Shown here: piece after piece, positions 1 through 7,101 of the stretch
How the letters are laid out: each line of letters starts with the position of its first letter
How positions within the stretch are numbered: position 1 is the first letter of the stretch
Assembly: GCA_913064755.1 (NCBI GenBank)
Contig: CAJYBQ010000107.1
Location: forward strand, 1-8,643
Source of the DNA: an uncultured Alphaproteobacteria bacterium
Lineage (GTDB): Bacteria; Pseudomonadota; Alphaproteobacteria; Minwuiales; Minwuiaceae
Length of the DNA: 8,643 bases
Direction: 5' to 3'
Program-made: the position numbers and the translations under genes
The notes under the pieces: generated by a model
Databases searched by the model: none
Seen by the model: only the letters and a program-made list of their open reading frames with translations
Told to the model about the DNA's origin: nothing

Positions 1-860
1 CGCGCCGCGCCGCCACGGGTCGCGTCGATCTTCGCGATCGGTTCCAGGCGGTCGAGGTAGAACCGCGCATAGCCGACACCCTGGTAGTCGATCAGCCGAC
101 GCGCCCCTTCCCGCGCCAGTTCCTGCAACATGCCGGGCAGGTTGCGGTTGATCCGGTCCGTCAGGGTCCGGTCACCCAGGCCGTCTTCGTCCGACGTCTC
201 GCGTGACGGCTTGCTGACCGCCGCCACAGGTCGACCACCGCGCGCCGTGTCGAAACCGAGCGCGCAACCGGCAAGGCTGGCATCAACCGCGATTCCACCG
301 GCACGGATCGCCTCTTCAAGCGCATCACGCGCCAGGGGCAGGACGTTCGCACCGGCCATTGCCCCGAACAACACGGCATTGATCACCGTACCGGCCTGTT
401 CTGCCGCCGCCTGCATGTCGAACAGCACCTGTTTGGCGGCCATCTGCTCCGCCGCCCGGCGCACCCGCTCGGCATCGTAGCGCCCGTCGCCCATGGCCGA
501 TTTCTCGGCAATGGCGAAGATGCGATGGGTGGAGGCAATCAGGGTCGTGCGATCCGGCGTGACGAAACCGTTCTCCAGCGCCCGCCCCGCCTCCAGCAGT
601 TCGGACGCCACCATGACATCGACATTGCCGGGGCTGGGGGTCAGCGCCATCACGGGCTGCCTGTCATCGCCTTCCGTCCGTTCCATGATCTCGATGTAAT
701 AGGTCGTGGCCCCGGTGCGTTGCGCCACGCCGGGGATGGAGGTCTGCTGCACCCAGTGTCCGGCGCGTGTCGCGGCATCCACCAGCCAGCCGGCCAGCAC
801 GCCACCGCCCTCGCCCCCCAGGGCCGCGATCAGGACCGTAGTCGTGCGCGGCGCAGTCAC
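1..860 (-). CDS. iorB: Indolepyruvate:ferredoxin oxidoreductase beta subunit (IorB), 3' end outside window
   Basis: This is the partner subunit of IorA in the cytoplasmic enzyme that converts indolepyruvate and other aryl-pyruvates to aryl-acetyl-CoA, CO2 and reduced ferredoxin. The frame is open from a GTG at 860 to the left edge, giving 286 codons with no stop. The N-terminus looks like a pyruvate-ferredoxin oxidoreductase gamma domain: VLIAALGGEGGGVLAGW at about residues 9-25, then QQTSIPGVAQRTGATTYYIE at 38-57. After about residue 190 it continues past a short archaeal-type IorB, which fits the longer proteobacterial form with an added C-terminal domain. The GTG overlaps the iorA stop as GTGA, and AGGAG at 873-869 lies 8 bases upstream, so translation is probably coupled to iorA. 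The family call is firm; total length is unknown because the gene is cut by the window edge. Confidence 0.92.
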   Translation of the reverse strand, partial: MTAPRTTTVLIAALGGEGGGVLAGWLVDAATRAGHWVQQTSIPGVAQRTGATTYYIEIMERTEGDDRQPVMALTPSPGNVDVMVASELLEAGRALENGFVTPDRTTLIASTHRIFAIAEKSAMGDGRYDAERVRRAAEQMAAKQVLFDMQAAAEQAGTVINAVLFGAMAGANVLPLARDALEEAIRAGGIAVDASLAGCALGFDTARGGRPVAAVSKPSRETSDEDGLGDRTLTDRINRNLPGMLQELAREGARRLIDYQGVGYARFYLDRLEPIAKIDATRGGAA

Positions 861-3028
861 GCGGCGGTCTCCTGCCCGGTGGTCCTGCCAGTGCCGTTCA
901 ACCGCCCGATGACCCGCGCCCGCAGCCGTTCCCGCCAGCGGTCGAAGCGCCCGGGATTGCGCACGATGTCTGCCTTGAAGAACGACGGACAGAGGACCGC
1001 CGCGTGACTGACCTCACCGCAGAGACCACAGCCGACGCAATCGTTGTTCACATGCGCCACGGGGTCGTCACGCAGCGGATCGCTGGTGGGCTTGACCGAC
1101 AGCGACGGGCAGCCGGACAGGCGGATGCAGCTGTGGTCGCCGGTGCAGACGTCTTCATCGACACCGAAGCGGGTCCGCACGTCACGCTTGCCCGCGCCGA
1201 CACGGGCACGTACTTCCGGCTTGATCCGGCGCTGCCGGGCCAGTTGGCACTCACCATCGGCAATGATCACCTTCAACCCGCCGCGGCCGGTGGTCATGGC
1301 ATCGCGCAGGGTCCCGATGACCTTCGATACCGAATAGGTCCGGACATGGCGTATCCACTTCACGCCGACACCGCGCAACGCGCGCTCGATATCCTGGCCG
1401 TCAGGCTGAAAGGCGCCACTGCGAATGCCGCCGCCCCGGACCGACGACGGGATCGCCTGGTGCCCGGTGGCGGAGGTATAGCCGTTGTTCATGATCACCA
1501 GCACGCCGTCGTCATTGTTGAAGACCGCGTTGGCGACGCCGCTGGTCAGGCCATTGTGCCAGAAACCGCCGTCGCCCATGACCGAGACCACGCGCCGTTC
1601 CATGTTCGGCCCGATGCCCGTGGAACTGGCCAGCCCCAGGCCATAGCCCAGCACCGTGTTGCCGATGTTGAACGGTGGCAGCGTCGAAAAGGTATGACAG
1701 CCGATGTCGGCGGAGACATGGAACTTGCCGACCTTGCCTTCCGCCAGCTTCATCGCGGAAAAGACGGGGCGTTCCGGGCAACCGGTGCAAAAGCTCGGCG
1801 GGCGGGTGGGGATCGGTTCCCCGAGTATCTGCACGGCCTTCTGCTTGGCGGTGACGATGCGTTGATGGCTTTCCAGCACCGGACCGAGATCGACGCCCTT
1901 CGGCACGGCACCTTCGACGAAGCGCGCGATGCCGTGCAGCACCACCTCCCCCGTGTATTCCCCGGCCATCGGCAACAGGCCCTTGCCCATCACGCGGGTC
2001 TGCACGTCGGACTTGCGCAACAGCGCGTTCACGGCGTCTTCCAGGTAAGCGGGCTGGGCTTCCTCCACCATCAGCACCGTGCGCTTGGAGGCGCAGAAGG
2101 CCGTCACTTCGCTGGGCACCAACGGGTAGGTGACATTCAGGCAATAGATCGGGATGGCGCTTTCGCCGTAGGCATCGGCCAGTCCCAGTTGCTGCAGCGC
2201 GCGGATGACGGCGTTGTACATGCCGCCCTGGCAGATGATGCCGACGTCGTTGGCCGGGCCGTCAAAGACCTCGTTCATCTCGTTGTCGCGGATGAAGTCG
2301 ATGGCGGCGGGCCAGCGTCGCTCGATCTTGTCCTTCTCCTGCACATAGGTCGAGGGCGGCAGGCAGATACGCCCGTAATCGAAGCTGGGGTCGGTGATCC
2401 GGTTCTGGCCGGAGAAGGTGCCGCGCCGGTTGTCCCGCGTGGCGAAGCTGCCGTGCACATGACAGGCGCGGATGCGCAGTTCCAGCATCACCGGCGTGCC
2501 CGACGCCTCCGACAGTTCGAACCCCTGTTCCACCATCTTCACGATCGACGGCAGGTTCGGACGCGGGTCCAGCAGCCAGATCTGCGATTTCATGGCAAAG
2601 GCGTGGCTGCGTTCCTGGATGATCGACGCGCCTTCGCCGTAATCCTCCCCGATCACGATCATGGCGCCGCCGGTCACACCGGCGGAGGCAAGGTTGGACA
2701 GGGCATCGGAAGCCACGTTGGTGCCGACCGTGGACTTCCATGTCGCCGCGCCACGGATCGGGTAGTTGATGGACGCGCCGAGCATCGCCGCCGCCCCGGC
2801 TTCCGAGGCGCAGGTTTCGACATGCACCCCCAGTTCATCCATGATCGGACGTGCGTCGTTCAGCACGTCCATCAGGTGACTGACGGGCGCGCCCTGGTAG
2901 CCGCCAACGTAGGAAACCCCGGACTGCAGCAATGCCTTGGTGACCGCCAGGATACCTTCACCGACGAAGGTATCGCCGTCACCCAGCCGCAACTGCTCGA
3001 CCTCTTTCGCGAAACTACGTTCAGCCAC
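857..3028 (-). CDS. iorA: Indolepyruvate:ferredoxin oxidoreductase alpha subunit (IorA), 723 aa
   Basis: This is the catalytic, thiamine-diphosphate-binding subunit of aryl-pyruvate:ferredoxin oxidoreductase, used in aromatic amino acid degradation. The order is a POR-type N-terminal domain (GEGILAVTKAL at about 23-33, YQGAPVSHLMDVL at 44-56), a CTGCPERP motif at 414-421, and a TPP-binding domain with GDG at 485-487 and the paired Asn 26 residues later (514-515). The C-terminus has two Fe-S motifs: C628-x2-D631-x2-C634-x5-C640-P, and C664-x2-C667-x2-C670-x9-C680-P. About 720 residues is the usual size for the proteobacterial form. The start is GTG; AGAGAGGG lies 6 bases upstream, and no in-frame ATG gives a better N-terminus. 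The gene begins 51 bases after the second glucosaminidase gene and overlaps iorB by 4 bases. The Asp in the first Fe-S motif is notable but may be normal for this subfamily. Confidence 0.96.
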   Translation of the reverse strand: MAERSFAKEVEQLRLGDGDTFVGEGILAVTKALLQSGVSYVGGYQGAPVSHLMDVLNDARPIMDELGVHVETCASEAGAAAMLGASINYPIRGAATWKSTVGTNVASDALSNLASAGVTGGAMIVIGEDYGEGASIIQERSHAFAMKSQIWLLDPRPNLPSIVKMVEQGFELSEASGTPVMLELRIRACHVHGSFATRDNRRGTFSGQNRITDPSFDYGRICLPPSTYVQEKDKIERRWPAAIDFIRDNEMNEVFDGPANDVGIICQGGMYNAVIRALQQLGLADAYGESAIPIYCLNVTYPLVPSEVTAFCASKRTVLMVEEAQPAYLEDAVNALLRKSDVQTRVMGKGLLPMAGEYTGEVVLHGIARFVEGAVPKGVDLGPVLESHQRIVTAKQKAVQILGEPIPTRPPSFCTGCPERPVFSAMKLAEGKVGKFHVSADIGCHTFSTLPPFNIGNTVLGYGLGLASSTGIGPNMERRVVSVMGDGGFWHNGLTSGVANAVFNNDDGVLVIMNNGYTSATGHQAIPSSVRGGGIRSGAFQPDGQDIERALRGVGVKWIRHVRTYSVSKVIGTLRDAMTTGRGGLKVIIADGECQLARQRRIKPEVRARVGAGKRDVRTRFGVDEDVCTGDHSCIRLSGCPSLSVKPTSDPLRDDPVAHVNNDCVGCGLCGEVSHAAVLCPSFFKADIVRNPGRFDRWRERLRARVIGRLNGTGRTTGQETAA

Positions 3029-3056
3029 TGCACGCCCTCTCTCTGTTCGGGCAAGC

Positions 3057-3062
3057 AGTATA
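3057..3062 (-). promoter_or_regulatory. Weak -10-like hexamer upstream of iorA
   Basis: TATACT on the minus strand matches the sigma70 -10 consensus at 5 of 6 positions and lies 28 bases before the iorA GTG. No convincing -35 hexamer sits 16-19 bases further upstream, so this is only a candidate. If active it would let iorAB be transcribed apart from the glucosaminidase genes. Confidence 0.25.
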
Positions 3063-3079
3063 GCGCGCGGTGACCGGTT

Positions 3080-4030
3080 TCAGCGACCGTTGATCAACTG
3101 GTCCAGGGGGCCGAGACGATTGATCGAGATCATGCCGCGAACCTTCTTCACGTAGGCCTGACCTTCCTCGGAATACTTGTCGAGGTAGACCGCCAGTTCC
3201 TTGCCCGTGATCGGCTTGCCGCTGTTGGCCAGGCTGGTCCGTGCGGCCCGCAGGCGCCCGTAGGGGCCGGCGCGGTTCAGGTTCTTCATGTAGCCACGGA
3301 CGGAGGCCAGCAGGCTGCGGAAACTCTTGACCGCATGGGTCTTGCCGGCGGCACGGTCGGCGGGAACCATCCCTTCGCCCTTCGTCCAGGTCCACTGGCC
3401 GAACAGGGCATTGCCTTCACGCGCGAACCGGGACCGGCCCCAGCCGCTTTCCAGCGCGGCCTGTGCCAGCGCCAGCGACGGCGGCACGACGTCAACCCGC
3501 TGCAGCAGGGCTTTCCAGTCCACCTCGCCGGTCTTCGCGTCCAGCGCGCGATAGCTCTTTGCCGTGCGCAGCAGCCAGTCGTGATCCCTGCGCGGCAGCG
3601 GGTCATTGCCCCGGATGGCCAGCAGGCGGTCACGCTCCATCGCGATCTCGCCGTTGACCTGCATCACCAGCGGCAGGACGGAGCGGAAGAAAAGGCTCTT
3701 GCGCACCTCGCTCGGCATCTCGCGGGTCCAGTCAGCGGGCAGACGCACCAGCACGAAAGCCGCCGGGATCTCTCCATCGCGCACGCTCTCGAGGCTGTAT
3801 CCGACAGAATCGAAGCGCGACGCCATGTCAGACACGGAACGGGGACGGATCAGTTTCGGCTGCGTCAGGATCAGCGGGCGCGAGGTTGCCTTTATCGCCC
3901 CCAGTTTCGGATCGGCAGGCTCTATCCCCACCACCAGCCACGCCATGACCAGCGCGGGCAGTGAAATCGCCAGGATGACAAGCAGGTGAACGCCCCAAGG
4001 CGCTGATCCGCGTGCCGTTCCGGAACTCAT
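3080..4030 (-). CDS. Bax-family glucosaminidase, membrane-anchored paralogue, 316 aa
   Basis: This is a probable N-acetylglucosaminidase acting on peptidoglycan from the periplasmic side of the inner membrane. Residues about 14-36 form one hydrophobic segment after a short polar N-terminus, with no signal-peptidase site visible, so I read it as an N-terminal anchor. The glucosaminidase domain spans about 178-305. It contains VVPPSLALAQAALESGWGRS with the likely catalytic Glu194, then GNALFGQWTW at 207-216 and a Tyr-rich end (YLDKYSEEG). This pattern matches E. coli Bax (COG2992). The first codons overlap the stop of the upstream paralogue as ATGA, and the Shine-Dalgarno sequence is weak (GGAAG about 10 bases away), which suggests translational coupling. 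It resembles its neighbour most closely around the active site (23 of 26 residues identical). Enzyme activity is inferred from the family. Confidence 0.87.
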   Translation of the reverse strand: MSSGTARGSAPWGVHLLVILAISLPALVMAWLVVGIEPADPKLGAIKATSRPLILTQPKLIRPRSVSDMASRFDSVGYSLESVRDGEIPAAFVLVRLPADWTREMPSEVRKSLFFRSVLPLVMQVNGEIAMERDRLLAIRGNDPLPRRDHDWLLRTAKSYRALDAKTGEVDWKALLQRVDVVPPSLALAQAALESGWGRSRFAREGNALFGQWTWTKGEGMVPADRAAGKTHAVKSFRSLLASVRGYMKNLNRAGPYGRLRAARTSLANSGKPITGKELAVYLDKYSEEGQAYVKKVRGMISINRLGPLDQLINGR

Positions 4031-4968
4031 GACAGGGGGTCTTCCAGCCGCGCGGTCGAAACGCCCTCGATCCAGGCGTCGTCGAAGTCCTGCAGGCGAT
4101 TGGCCTCGATGATGCCACGCAGCAGCATCACGTATTCCTCGCCCGTTTCCGCGTAGCGTGTCAGGCCGGCCGCGAGGTCCCAGCCATCAACGGCCCCGCT
4201 TTCGCGACGCTGTTCCGCGCGCTGTGCACGCAGGTCCGCATAGGCAGGATGGCGATTGATGTTGCGCATGTAGACCTGGACGGACTGCAGCAGGCTGCGG
4301 AACGCCTGGACCTCGTAACTCTCGCCCTCGGCGCGCTCGTGCGGCACGATCCCCGCGCCTTCCGACCAGGTGCGCTGTCCGTAGAGCGCGTTGCCACGCA
4401 ATGCGAAGCGCGACCGCCCCCAGCCGGATTCGGTCACGGCCTGGGCCAGCGCCAGTGAAGGCGGCACCACGTCGATGCGACGCAACAGGGCGGCGACCTG
4501 GGCCTCGGGCTCGACCGTCTCGACACGGTAGTCGGCGCAGAGCTCCGCCAGCCATTCGCGCTGACTGGCCGACACCAGGCCCCCATGGGAATCCATCTGT
4601 GCCTGCAGGGCCAGCAGTTGACCGCGCTTGGCCAGCAGGCGCGCATTCGATTCCAGGATCAGTGGCAGCACGATGCGGATGAAGGTCCGCTTCATGGTCC
4701 TGACGTCCTCGATCTCGCGCAGTTCCTTCGGCAGACGGGACACGAACACGGCAGGTACCGCCGCTTCGCCCTTGCGCACCGCGGCCAGGTCATAGGCGAG
4801 CTTGCGCGCTTCCCAGCCGCTGGCGGAGGCGGTCAGCGCGGCACTCGGGCTACGGCTGTTGTGTGTGTTGTCCCTGGGCGCGGCTTGCGCCACCTGCCCG
4901 GCCATACTCAACAGAAAACCGGCACAAGCAACGGCAGCCGCCGCCTTCAGGCGTCGGACTGGTTTCAT
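4027..4968 (-). CDS. Bax-family glucosaminidase, secreted paralogue, 313 aa
   Basis: This is the first of two tandem peptidoglycan glucosaminidase genes. The N-terminus has a classic Sec signal peptide: KPVRR, a hydrophobic core at about 9-22, and an A-Q-A cleavage site at 27-29, so the mature protein is probably free in the periplasm. The glucosaminidase domain covers about 164-292, with VVPPSLALAQAVTESGWGRS, likely catalytic Glu180, and GNALYGQRTW at 192-201. The stretch between the signal peptide and the domain is alpha-helical in character and is also similar in the downstream paralogue (VSRLPKELR here, VRLPADWTREM there), so the whole gene was duplicated, not just the domain. The ATG at 4968 has AGAGGAAGAG ending 6 bases upstream, which supports this start. 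It lies 113 bases after nfu. Substrate and cleavage site are not proven by sequence. Confidence 0.87.
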   Translation of the reverse strand: MKPVRRLKAAAAVACAGFLLSMAGQVAQAAPRDNTHNSRSPSAALTASASGWEARKLAYDLAAVRKGEAAVPAVFVSRLPKELREIEDVRTMKRTFIRIVLPLILESNARLLAKRGQLLALQAQMDSHGGLVSASQREWLAELCADYRVETVEPEAQVAALLRRIDVVPPSLALAQAVTESGWGRSRFALRGNALYGQRTWSEGAGIVPHERAEGESYEVQAFRSLLQSVQVYMRNINRHPAYADLRAQRAEQRRESGAVDGWDLAAGLTRYAETGEEYVMLLRGIIEANRLQDFDDAWIEGVSTARLEDPLS

Positions 4969-5081
4969 TGCACACTCTTCCTCTCAAACCCTGCCCACCC
5001 GCTTTCGCGTTCACGGATGGACACCTGTCTATCGCCTGGCCCGACCCCGCTTCACCTCGTGGAGGCGACGTGGTCTCCCGG
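4969..5081 (-). other. nfu to glucosaminidase intergenic gap, no clear terminator
   Basis: These 113 bases contain no supported gene. A small hairpin can form on the minus strand just after the nfu stop (CCTC-CAC-GAGG core, with flanking pairs including one wobble), but no T-run follows it. I saw no convincing -35/-10 pair for the glucosaminidase gene. Read-through from nfu is therefore possible. Confidence 0.4.
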
Positions 5082-5645
5082 TCAGACCGAGCGAACTTCG
5101 TTCACTTCGGGGACGTAATGCTTCAGCAGGTTCTCGATACCATGCTTCAGCGTCATCACCGAACTCGGGCACCCAGCACAGGCACCCTGCATGGCCAAAT
5201 AAACGATACCTTCATCAAAGCCATGGAACACGATGTCGCCCCCGTCCTGGGCAACCGCCGGGCGCACGCGCGTGTCCAGCAGTTCGACGATCTGTTTCAC
5301 CACTTCGCCGTCCGCGCCTTCGGCAGCCGCATGGCCACCCGCGCTGCCGACTTCCGCACCTTCGCGAATGACCGGCAGGCCCGCCGTGAAATGTTCCATG
5401 ATCGTGCCGAGGATCGACGGCTTGATGTGGTGCCATTCGACATCTTCACGCTTGCTGACCGAAACGAAGTCCTGGCCGAGGTAGATGCCGGTCACGCCAT
5501 GAATGGCAAACAGCCGTTCGGCCAGCGGCGACACGCCGGCATCTTCCGGGTTGCGGAAATCGGCCACACCCTCTTTCATCACGTCAACGCCGGGAATGAA
5601 CTTCAGCGTCTGCGGATTCGGTGTCGGTTCGGTCTGGATGAACAT
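5082..5645 (-). CDS. Nfu/NifU-type Fe-S cluster scaffold or carrier protein, 187 aa
   Basis: This protein carries and delivers [4Fe-4S] clusters to apo-proteins in the cytoplasm. The N-terminal Nfu domain begins with MFIQTEPTPNPQTLKFIPG, an almost diagnostic sequence for bacterial and mitochondrial NFU1-type proteins, and ends near residue 95. A short Gly/Ala-rich linker (98-112) leads to the NifU C-terminal domain with DTRVRPAVAQDGGDI at 124-138 and the cluster-binding C156-A-G-C159-P motif. At 187 residues it is typical for alphaproteobacteria. I chose the ATG at 5645 over upstream in-frame codons because it begins the conserved Nfu N-terminus and has GGAGGG about 4 bases upstream; any longer reading would run into the divergent cyclase gene. 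A role in maturing the Fe-S clusters of IorA is conceivable but only inferred from proximity. Confidence 0.95.
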   Translation of the reverse strand: MFIQTEPTPNPQTLKFIPGVDVMKEGVADFRNPEDAGVSPLAERLFAIHGVTGIYLGQDFVSVSKREDVEWHHIKPSILGTIMEHFTAGLPVIREGAEVGSAGGHAAAEGADGEVVKQIVELLDTRVRPAVAQDGGDIVFHGFDEGIVYLAMQGACAGCPSSVMTLKHGIENLLKHYVPEVNEVRSV

Positions 5646-5732
5646 CGGTCCCTCCGGTTTGCCTGGACCCGTGTGAGTGTCCGGGCGATTGAATGCATCG
5701 TGGCGTTGGTATTTGCCTGTGCCGTTACCGCG

Positions 5733-5762
5733 CTTATGTGGCGCAGTGTGTCCCGCAATCAA
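5733..5762 (-). promoter_or_regulatory. Candidate sigma70-like promoter for nfu
   Basis: On the minus strand, TTGATT (5762-5757) and CATAAG (5738-5733) are separated by 18 bases. Each matches consensus at 4 of 6 positions. It lies in the 151-base divergent gap between nfu and the cyclase gene and would give a leader of roughly 80 bases. No equally good pair was found for the cyclase direction. Confidence 0.35.
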
Positions 5763-5796
5763 GCCGGGACGGATCAACGCCGATAGAGGTCGTCCC

Positions 5797-7023
5797 ATGA
5801 GCGACGCGAACATGCCACAAAGCAATGAAGAGGCAAGGGTGAATATCATCGCGACAGGATGGCGTGCCGACCCGCTGGCGAACTGGCTGATGACGGAACT
5901 GTATCGGCCCAACGCGGAGATCGATTTCTTCGAGGACCTGTGCAAGCAGATCGACGCCGAGGACATGCACCTGACGCGCGTGTTCTGCGGACTGCTGTCC
6001 CTGCACCCGCTCTACATGTCGCGAAACTTCATCTGGCGGCCGGGGCACGAGGCAGAGGTGGTGCTGCGCGGGCACGGGGTGACGGCGTCCGACTTCTACC
6101 GGAAGAGCCCGATCTTCCTGATTCATCAGGGCGCGGAGATCATCCGGCAGCGGCTGGACCTGGATGACGACCAGCTGGAATTCGACATCTGGCACGACCT
6201 GAAGCGTGACGGCGCGATCGAATACCTTGCCCTGCCGATGCATTTCTCGACGGGGGAGGTCAATGTCCTCTCCTTCGCGACATCTCGGCCCGGCGGTTTC
6301 GCCGATGCCCAGGTCGCACGGCTGCGTGACATGATCCCGCTGATGACGGTCCGGTTCGAACTGATGAATGCCTATACCGCCACGGGCAACCTGCTGAACA
6401 CCTACCTGGGGGAAGCGGCGGCGCGGCGGGTGCTGGCCGGCACGGTCCAGCGGGCGGAAGGCGAGGCGATTCGCGCCGCGATCTTCCTCTGCGACCTGCG
6501 CGGCTTCACCCGCATGTCCGACCGGATGGAAGGCCGCGAGATCATCGAGACGCTGGACGATTACTTCGATTGCATGATCGAACCGGTGAAGGCGATGGGC
6601 GGTGAAGTCCTGAAGTTCATGGGCGACGGCATGCTGGCCATCTTCCCCATGGACGACCGCACCGCCTGGCTCGCCTGCCATTCCGCGCTGGCTGCCGCCG
6701 TGGAAGGCGTTGCCAACCTTGCCGACCTCAACAAGCGGCGGCAGGAACAGCAGCAGCCGCCCCTGAAGGTCGGAATCGGCCTGCACGCGGGCGAGGTCAT
6801 CTTCGGCAACATCGGGTCCGCGGACCGACTGGATTTCACCGTCATCGGCCGGGCGGTGAACGAGGTCAGCCGTGTCGAGAACCTGACCCGGACGCTCGAC
6901 CGCCCGGTGCTGATGACCGCGTCATTCGCAAGACTTGCCATGCAGGGCGCGAAACTGGAATCGCTCGGCTTCCACGCCCTGCCAGGCGTTTCCCGACCGT
7001 CGGAGATCTTCCGCCCCGCCTGA
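5797..7023 (+). CDS. Class III adenylate cyclase with cytosolic N-terminal domain, 408 aa
   Basis: This protein makes cAMP from ATP. The C-terminal class III catalytic domain (about 225-405) has every key residue: metal-binding Asp233 (FLCDLRGFT) and Asp277 (FMGDG), adenine-selecting Lys273 and Asp346 (LDFTVIG), and transition-state Asn355 and Arg359 (N-x3-R). The Lys/Asp pair favours adenylate over guanylate cyclase. Residues 1-200 contain no transmembrane segment. They include LTRVFCGLLSLHPLYMSRNF at about 59-78, a pattern I associate with many alphaproteobacterial soluble cyclases, and probably form a sensory domain of unknown ligand. The region 210-225 resembles the helical linker before such domains. 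I chose ATG 5797, which has AGAGGT about 8 bases upstream; a longer in-frame start at 5677 lies inside the nfu leader and adds no conserved sequence. It is transcribed divergently from nfu. Confidence 0.94.
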   Translation: MSDANMPQSNEEARVNIIATGWRADPLANWLMTELYRPNAEIDFFEDLCKQIDAEDMHLTRVFCGLLSLHPLYMSRNFIWRPGHEAEVVLRGHGVTASDFYRKSPIFLIHQGAEIIRQRLDLDDDQLEFDIWHDLKRDGAIEYLALPMHFSTGEVNVLSFATSRPGGFADAQVARLRDMIPLMTVRFELMNAYTATGNLLNTYLGEAAARRVLAGTVQRAEGEAIRAAIFLCDLRGFTRMSDRMEGREIIETLDDYFDCMIEPVKAMGGEVLKFMGDGMLAIFPMDDRTAWLACHSALAAAVEGVANLADLNKRRQEQQQPPLKVGIGLHAGEVIFGNIGSADRLDFTVIGRAVNEVSRVENLTRTLDRPVLMTASFARLAMQGAKLESLGFHALPGVSRPSEIFRPA

Positions 7024-7042
7024 GGCGACCGGCAGACCGGGC

Positions 7043-7062
7043 GGTCCGGTATTACCCGGACC
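7043..7062. terminator. Hairpin between convergent cyclase and cupin genes
   Basis: GGTCCGG (7043-7049) and CCGGACC (7056-7062) form a perfect 7-base-pair stem with a 6-base loop, 20 bases after the cyclase stop. No T-run follows on either strand, so it is not a textbook intrinsic terminator. It could still block read-through or protect 3' ends of both transcripts. The surrounding 78-base gap holds no gene. Confidence 0.4.
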
Positions 7063-7101
7063 AGCCGCGGTCATCGGTGCCGAAACGATGCATCGGCGGC
7101 A

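Noticed and set aside
130..1007. Several plus-strand open frames of 68-160 codons opposite iorB and the end of iorA
   Set aside because: They are low-complexity Arg/Ser/Pro/Ala-rich readings opposite a gene with clear pyruvate-ferredoxin oxidoreductase gamma motifs.
1004..3073. A very long open frame (about 689 codons) on the plus strand opposite iorA
   Set aside because: It mirrors iorA almost end to end, is rich in His, Arg, Gln and Ala as expected from reading GC-rich codons backwards, and resembles no family I know, whereas iorA has all its motifs.
4969..5081. Possible tRNA or small RNA in the gap after nfu
   Set aside because: No cloverleaf, no T-loop GGTTCGA-like segment and no CCA end were found; the only stem is short and lacks a T-run.
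5646..5966. N-terminal extension of Nfu to an upstream start at 5966
   Set aside because: The extra 107 residues show no Nfu-family similarity, overlap the divergent cyclase coding region, and the ATG at 5645 has a strong Shine-Dalgarno sequence and the conserved family N-terminus.
5734..6786. A 350-codon open frame on the minus strand opposite the cyclase gene
   Set aside because: Its composition is that of an antisense reading, and the plus-strand gene has complete catalytic motifs. It also overlaps the nfu promoter region in a different frame without any supporting ribosome site.
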